A DNA stretch of 37,234 nucleotides from Bacteroidota bacterium (GTDB lineage: Bacteria; Bacteroidota; Bacteroidia; Bacteroidales; Prolixibacteraceae). The position numbers and the translations under genes are program-made. The notes below the pieces were generated by a model. The model was not told the DNA's origin and made no database searches. It saw only the letters and a list, made by a program, of their open reading frames with translations. Shown piece after piece: positions 33,407-37,234 of this stretch (position 1 is its first letter; each line of letters begins with the position of its first letter). The stretch is taken from positions 1 to 37,234 of the forward strand of contig JAUYMU010000040.1 of assembly GCA_030698405.1 (NCBI GenBank), read 5' to 3'.

Positions 33407-34489
33407 ATGAAATTTCAGCAAAAAATACTGGTTATTGAAGATGATCAGGAATTGGGGAAAACCATTCAACACATTCTAAGTTTCAGCGGATACGATGTTT
33501 GTTATACAAATAATGGCGCTTCCGGAATTCAAAGAGCATTCGAATACAATCCTGATTTGATACTGTGCGATATTGGTATGGATCCAATTGATGGCTATCA
33601 GGTTTTTAAAGTGTTGGAAGAAAGCTCAATCCTTAATAGAACTCCTTTTATATTTTTGACGGGAAGTTCGGAATTAGACGATATTCGATTTGGAATGTCG
33701 CTTGGCGCTGATGATTATTTAGTAAAGCCGTTTCGCAACGACGATTTGATCAAGTCAATTGAAAAACGACTTGAAAAATTCAGGATGATAAGAGAGGAAG
33801 CAGATCGGGAATTTAACCGGTTATTCAATCTTTCTCCGATTGGACTTTTTTTATTCGATGGTACCAAAGTACTTCATGCAAATCCTGCATTTAGGAAGCT
33901 TGTAATTAATAATGGTGAGCAAGTGCTTGGAACCTTAATTGAAAACTTTATTGACAATCAGTCGATTCAAAAATTAAAGGCAAATGTTCAGGAATATCTT
34001 TCAGATAAAAGTGAAATTTTTAATGATGAAGTTACTGTAAAAACATACGATGGAGAAGAACTGCCAATCAACCTCGTTGTTTCAGAAATTAAAAAGTTTT
34101 CGGATCATAAACTATACATAGGTCTATTTACTTCACTGGCAAAGACTACTGTGTCAATCGGAACGTATGATTATGCAGATGAGGTGAATAATTTGCTCAA
34201 ACGTGAAAATGTAAGGATTTCTGAATCCTTGGGCGAAAAGATTACCAACATTTTTAAACAGAAAACACTAAACATCAAAAACCAAAACAATACATTTTTT
34301 ACAAAAAGGGAAAATGAAGTGCTTTGTTTATCGATGGAAGGATTGCCGATAAAAATTATTGCCGATAAACTTTCCATTTCAGACCGTACCGTTGAAAAAT
34401 ACCGTACAAAGATGATGGAGAAATCCGGATCGAGCAATATGATTGAAGTAATTATATTCGCGCTAAAAAACAGGTTGATTGAAATTTAA
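33407..34489 (+). CDS. Response regulator with REC, PAS and LuxR-type HTH domains
   Basis: The 360-residue protein has an N-terminal receiver domain. The acidic pair is in VIEDDQ, the phosphorylation site is Asp55 (LILCDIGM), with Thr85 in FLTGSS and Lys107 in LVKPF. A PAS domain lies at about 137-235 (FNLSPIGLFLFDGTKVLHAN). The C-terminal LuxR HTH is at about 295-360 (TKRENEVLCLSMEGLPIKII, then ISDRTVEKYRTKMMEKSG). The REC-PAS-HTH order suggests an added small-molecule or redox sensor. No histidine kinase is adjacent, so it is an orphan here. A bidirectional terminator follows. Confidence 0.92.
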   Translation: MKFQQKILVIEDDQELGKTIQHILSFSGYDVCYTNNGASGIQRAFEYNPDLILCDIGMDPIDGYQVFKVLEESSILNRTPFIFLTGSSELDDIRFGMSLGADDYLVKPFRNDDLIKSIEKRLEKFRMIREEADREFNRLFNLSPIGLFLFDGTKVLHANPAFRKLVINNGEQVLGTLIENFIDNQSIQKLKANVQEYLSDKSEIFNDEVTVKTYDGEELPINLVVSEIKKFSDHKLYIGLFTSLAKTTVSIGTYDYADEVNNLLKRENVRISESLGEKITNIFKQKTLNIKNQNNTFFTKRENEVLCLSMEGLPIKIIADKLSISDRTVEKYRTKMMEKSGSSNMIEVIIFALKNRLIEI

Positions 34490-34523
34490 CTTAATTCACG
34501 CGGTAGTTATTACGCAAAAATTA

Positions 34524-34557
34524 AAAAGGCAACACTCTGTAAAGAATGTTGCCTTTT
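34524..34557. terminator. Bidirectional terminator between the response regulator and the DUF3127 gene
   Basis: AAAAGGCAACA and TGTTGCCTTTT (34524-34534 and 34547-34557) form an 11-bp stem with T-tracts on both strands, between two convergent genes. Confidence 0.8.
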
Positions 34558-34561
34558 AAAT

Positions 34562-34936
34562 TTAGAACGGCAGATCGTTGCCGTTGTCATCACCTTGTTC
34601 CGGAGGAGGAATATCACCGGTAGAAAATTCAGGAGGATAGCTTTTTGACCCGGAAGCTGCAGGTGCAGATTCAATTTTCCATGCATTGATGTTATGAAAC
34701 CATTTCCCGTTAAAATCGCGCGATTCAACCGAGAAAAAAACTTCAACTTCTGCGCCTTCAGCAATTCCATCGAGCAAAGAGCTTTTGTCGCCAAATAGCG
34801 TAAAACACACCTTTTTGGGGAATTGCTCATTTGTTTCAATAACAAATTCCTGCTTTTTCCATTCTTTACCAGCTTTACTTACTCCTGATTCAGGTTTCAA
34901 AATCTGAATCACTGTTCCTTTTACTTGTATGCTCAT
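34562..34936 (-). CDS. DUF3127 protein (OB-fold-like, SSB-like acidic tail)
   Basis: The 124-residue product matches DUF3127 proteins of Bacteroidota: VKGTVIQILKPESGVSKAGK, WKKQEFVIET, KKVCFTLFGDKSSLL and FFSVESRDFNGKWFHNINAW. The pattern of strands is that of a single OB-fold. The last residues, DDNGNDLPF after a proline-rich linker, closely resemble the acidic C-terminal tip (DDDIPF) by which single-stranded-DNA-binding protein recruits repair enzymes. A DNA-related role is therefore plausible, but the family has no established function that I know of. Confidence 0.85.
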   Translation of the reverse strand: MSIQVKGTVIQILKPESGVSKAGKEWKKQEFVIETNEQFPKKVCFTLFGDKSSLLDGIAEGAEVEVFFSVESRDFNGKWFHNINAWKIESAPAASGSKSYPPEFSTGDIPPPEQGDDNGNDLPF

Positions 34937-34963
34937 TGTTTGTATGTTTAGCTTTTCAGTAAT

Positions 34964-35002
34964 AAAAAAAGCACTCTTGCAGACTTTTGCAAGAGTGCTT
35001 TT
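34964..35002 (-). terminator. Intrinsic terminator after the FKBP genes
   Basis: A perfect 15-bp stem (34967-34981 with 34988-35002) with a 6-nt loop is followed on the minus strand by a T-run. It is 16 nt beyond the stop codon of the lipoprotein isomerase gene. Confidence 0.85.
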
Positions 35003-35018
35003 CAGGTTGTGTTAAATA

Positions 35019-35729
35019 TTACATTTTAACAATTTCCAACAATTCAACTTCAAAAATAAGTGTTGAATTTGGTTTGATATCAGCGCCGGCTCCTCTTTCG
35101 CCATAGGCAAGGGCAGCAGGTATGAATAATTTCCATTTTGAACCAACAGGCATTAATTGCAATGCTTCTGTCCAGCCCGGAATTACATTTCCAACTGGGA
35201 ATACAGCAGGTTCGCCACGATCAACTGAACTGTCAAATACTTTACCGTCAATGGTTGTTCCATGATAATGGCATTTTACCTGATCTGCAGGAGTCGGTTT
35301 TGATCCAGTTCCAGCTGTAATGATTTCATACTGCAAACCACTTGGAAGAGTTACAACACCTGATTTACTTGCATTGGCAGCAAGAAATTCTTCACCTGCT
35401 TTAATGTTTTTATCAGCTTCTGCCTTCGCAATTTCAGTGAAATAAGTCTGAATGATTCCATTTGCATTGTCAGCTTTGATCTGAACTGAATCACCTAAAA
35501 ATGCTTTCTGGAAGGCAGCAATTATAATTTTCTTGTCAAGCTGATCCACTCCAGGTGCATCTTTCATCTGTTGCTTGTTGTTTTCGCCAATAAGTACACC
35601 CAATGCATAACTTACCGAATCGTTGTTGTTGGCAAGCTTGGTGTCACCTTTAATTCCCGAATTCTGACATCCGGCTACTCCTACAGACAATACAAGTGCA
35701 GAAGCATAAATAAATACTCTTAATTTCAT
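35019..35729 (-). CDS. FKBP-type peptidyl-prolyl isomerase, lipoprotein
   Basis: The 236-residue protein begins MKLRVFIYASALVLSVGVAGCQ, with lipobox VAGC and acylated Cys21, so it is anchored in an outer-envelope membrane. The N-terminal part (about 35-125) is the helical FKBP_N dimerisation domain (VSYALGVLIGENNKQQMK). The C-terminal FKBP domain has VKCHYHGTTIDGKVFDSSVD, GWTEALQLMPVGSKWKLFIP and FEVELLEI. It would assist folding of secreted proteins. It is 23 nt after a paralogue that lacks the signal peptide. Confidence 0.93.
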   Translation of the reverse strand: MKLRVFIYASALVLSVGVAGCQNSGIKGDTKLANNNDSVSYALGVLIGENNKQQMKDAPGVDQLDKKIIIAAFQKAFLGDSVQIKADNANGIIQTYFTEIAKAEADKNIKAGEEFLAANASKSGVVTLPSGLQYEIITAGTGSKPTPADQVKCHYHGTTIDGKVFDSSVDRGEPAVFPVGNVIPGWTEALQLMPVGSKWKLFIPAALAYGERGAGADIKPNSTLIFEVELLEIVKM

Positions 35730-35752
35730 GTTCTTTTTTTTATATTTAATAA

Positions 35753-36364
35753 TTAAACAATTTCCAATAATTCCACATCAAAAATCAAGGTTGCATTTGG
35801 TCCGATCAATCCACCGGCACCTTGCTCTGCATAAGCCAGTTCAGAAGGAATGTAGAGCTGCCATTTTGAGCCAACCGGCATTAACTGAAGCGCTTCGACC
35901 CATCCCTGAATAACTCCGTTTACAGGAAAAACTGCCGGCTGCCTACGTTCAACTGAACTGTCGAATACGGTTCCATCGAGCAATGTTCCATGATAATGGC
36001 ATTTCACTTCATCATCAATTGTCGGAAAGCCACCATATCCTTCTTTCAGTATTTTGTACTGCAAGCCAGACTCAGTTTCAAATACCCCTTTGTTCTCAAT
36101 ATTTTTCGAAAGGAACATATATCCTTCTTCCAGGTTTTTCAGAGCTTCAGAATCGTTATTGGCTGTCATAAATTCCTGCAATATCAAACTGGCTTCATCC
36201 ATTGGTATTTTAGGCTTGTTTCCGGCAAAAGTATCCTGAAGTCCTGCCAAAAATTGCAGGGCGTCAATATTTTTTACTCCGGATTGCAATAAGTTTGATG
36301 ATATAGATAAACCCAATGCGTAGGAGAACTCTTCCAACTTGCCTTCGAACTGATTATCAGCCAT
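35753..36364 (-). CDS. FKBP-type peptidyl-prolyl isomerase, no signal peptide
   Basis: The 203-residue protein has the same two-part layout as its neighbour: FKBP_N (FSYALGLSISSNLLQSGVKN) and FKBP (VKCHYHGTLLDGTVFDSSVE, GWVEALQLMPVGSKWQLYIP, LIFDVELLEIV). The N-terminus MADNQFEGKLEEF has no signal or lipobox, so it should be cytoplasmic. The C-terminal domains of the pair are close paralogues, consistent with tandem duplication followed by change of compartment. Confidence 0.92.
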   Translation of the reverse strand: MADNQFEGKLEEFSYALGLSISSNLLQSGVKNIDALQFLAGLQDTFAGNKPKIPMDEASLILQEFMTANNDSEALKNLEEGYMFLSKNIENKGVFETESGLQYKILKEGYGGFPTIDDEVKCHYHGTLLDGTVFDSSVERRQPAVFPVNGVIQGWVEALQLMPVGSKWQLYIPSELAYAEQGAGGLIGPNATLIFDVELLEIV

Positions 36365-36423
36365 TATTTTCCTTTGATTTTCAGGCTACGAATATAGAGT
36401 AATTTTTATTACCATAGAATAGC

Positions 36424-37092
36424 TTAAAAGGTCTTTTTCCCTCTCAAAATTTCTTTTTTACCAGTCGGGCCGGGAATTCGTTCCATTGAGAAACCGGTAG
36501 CAGCCAATGACCGTCGTACCGCACCTTTTGCGCAGTAAGTAACTAAAATTCCATCGGCCTTTACTGTAGCAGCAACTTTGTGCAAAACCTGTTCAGTCCA
36601 CATTTCGGGTTGCTTCCCGGGAGCAAAGGCATCGTAATAAACCAGATCGAATTGAGGCGTTTCATCAAACTGAAAAGTCAAAAGGTCAGCTTGATTTTTT
36701 TTAAATTTGAATCTTGCCTGAATTTCAATTGTTTCATCCCATTCAGATTTGTGTATCGTGTTGAATATGTGTGAGTGTTCAGGAAAAATTTCAGTCGGAT
36801 AATTTAAAATTGAGTATTCTGATTCAGTCAAAGGATACTTTTCCAGGCAACAGTAATTCACCGAAATATTTCTCTTTAGCGCATAACAATAGGTAAGATA
36901 GGCATTGAGTCCGGTTCCAAAACCAATTTCAAGTACTGAAATTTCATTTTTTGTTGTTTGCAGCAGTCCCTGTTCAATGTAAATATGCAACGATTCCTGA
37001 ATGGCTCCATGAACCGAATGATAGTGCTCGTCCATTTCAGGAATAAAAATGGTGTGAGAGCCATCTTCAGTTGTCATTAATAATCGTTCCAT
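36424..37092 (-). CDS. mnmD: tRNA (5-methylaminomethyl-2-thiouridylate)-methyltransferase MnmD
   Basis: MnmD (DUF752) performs the last methylation in mnm5s2U34 synthesis at the tRNA wobble position. The product has 222 residues from the ATG at 37092 (MERLLMTTEDGSHTIFIPEM), with an alternative ATG at 37101. Key features are EHYHSVHGAIQES, the SAM-binding motif VLEIGFGTGLNAYL, LVYYDAFAPGKQPEMW, LVTYCAKGAVRRSLAATGF and ERIPGPTGKKEILRG. It lacks the fused MnmC oxidase domain found in E. coli, as expected for Bacteroidota. Confidence 0.93.
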   Translation of the reverse strand: MERLLMTTEDGSHTIFIPEMDEHYHSVHGAIQESLHIYIEQGLLQTTKNEISVLEIGFGTGLNAYLTYCYALKRNISVNYCCLEKYPLTESEYSILNYPTEIFPEHSHIFNTIHKSEWDETIEIQARFKFKKNQADLLTFQFDETPQFDLVYYDAFAPGKQPEMWTEQVLHKVAATVKADGILVTYCAKGAVRRSLAATGFSMERIPGPTGKKEILRGKKTF

Positions 37093-37156
37093 AACTAACA
37101 TTTCGGAGGAGCTAAATGCTTGATAATCAGTATTTGCATATTATTATTAAATAACG

Positions 37157-37175
37157 TTAAATATCTGATATTTAA
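37157..37175. repeat. 9-bp palindrome near the window end
   Basis: TTAAATATC and GATATTTAA flank a single T. It sits between mnmD and a plus-strand promoter and could be an operator. Confidence 0.35.
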
Positions 37176-37196
37176 TGAATTAAATTTACTAAAAAG

Positions 37197-37227
37197 TTGC
37201 ATATTTCGACATAAGTCACTATATTTG
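37197..37227 (+). promoter_or_regulatory. Promoter for a gene beyond the window end
   Basis: TTGC at 37197-37200 is followed by a 19-bp spacer and TATATTTG at 37220-37227, a good Bacteroidota promoter pointing out of the window. Confidence 0.5.
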
Positions 37228-37234
37228 AAGTGAT

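Noticed and set aside
1-37234. CRISPR array, tRNA or rRNA genes, intact insertion sequences
   Set aside because: No regularly spaced repeats, cloverleaf-like segments or transposase motifs were seen.

Overview
This window comes from a member of the Bacteroidota, most likely class Bacteroidia near the Marinilabiliales/Prolixibacteraceae. Four things point there. Many gene starts are preceded by the Bacteroidota -7 promoter element TAnnTTTG. There is a gliding/PorSS-type T9SS sorting domain. A BtuB-BtuG type B12 uptake operon is present. Gene families such as DUF3127, the ~907-residue pyruvate phosphate dikinase and the Bacteroidota LptD-like protein are typical of the group. The order-level placement is inference. 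No rRNA, tRNA, CRISPR array or intact transposase was seen.

Layout. Positions 360-3272 hold L-fucose isomerase and a GntR-type regulator with a sugar-binding-like C-terminal half. Positions 3457-4605 encode two small secreted or envelope proteins, the second possibly frameshifted. Positions 4702-6253 form a probable operon (YkgJ-like cysteine cluster protein, ArfB, GNAT). Positions 6432-7399 carry two tandem Lrp/AsnC paralogues. Positions 13194-7396 (minus strand) form a vitamin B12 locus: a cobalamin riboswitch, a T9SS-secreted surface protein, a BtuB-like TonB receptor and a BtuG-like beta-propeller lipoprotein. On the plus strand, phoH and purC flank an AT-rich two-gene insert: an OLD/AAA-type ATPase and a small protein with a Toprim-like acidic triad, overlapping by ATGA. 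This is the best candidate for an undescribed (possibly anti-phage) system.

Positions 16827-18411 are a decay zone with a truncated, internally deleted metallophosphoesterase pseudogene, a perfect 14-bp hairpin, two copies of a terminator-like repeat and the remnant of a DUF433 antitoxin gene cut by one of those repeats. ppdK follows on the minus strand. The 583-nt gap behind it (21136-21718) holds the second main find: two tandem, paralogous, apparently non-coding transcription units of about 90 nt. Their 55-bp promoters have identical spacing, with four direct repeats phased exactly every 10 bp, a 12-bp spacer and TAnnTTTG.

Positions 21719-27595 (minus strand) carry an amino-acid permease, a free-methionine sulfoxide reductase-like GAF protein, pyrI, pyrB, YigZ and dnaA. 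pyrB is preceded by an 81-codon leader ORF that runs through a strong intrinsic terminator, an arrangement resembling the E. coli pyrBI attenuator. Positions 27893-33224 are an envelope cluster: an MCE lipid-transport protein and an N-acetylmuramoyl-L-alanine amidase that share a homologous C-terminal domain, divergent from an LptD-like protein. The end of the window has a REC-PAS-LuxR response regulator, a DUF3127 OB-fold protein, two tandem FKBP prolyl isomerases and MnmD.

All assignments were made by reading motifs and comparing with remembered families. No database search was run.
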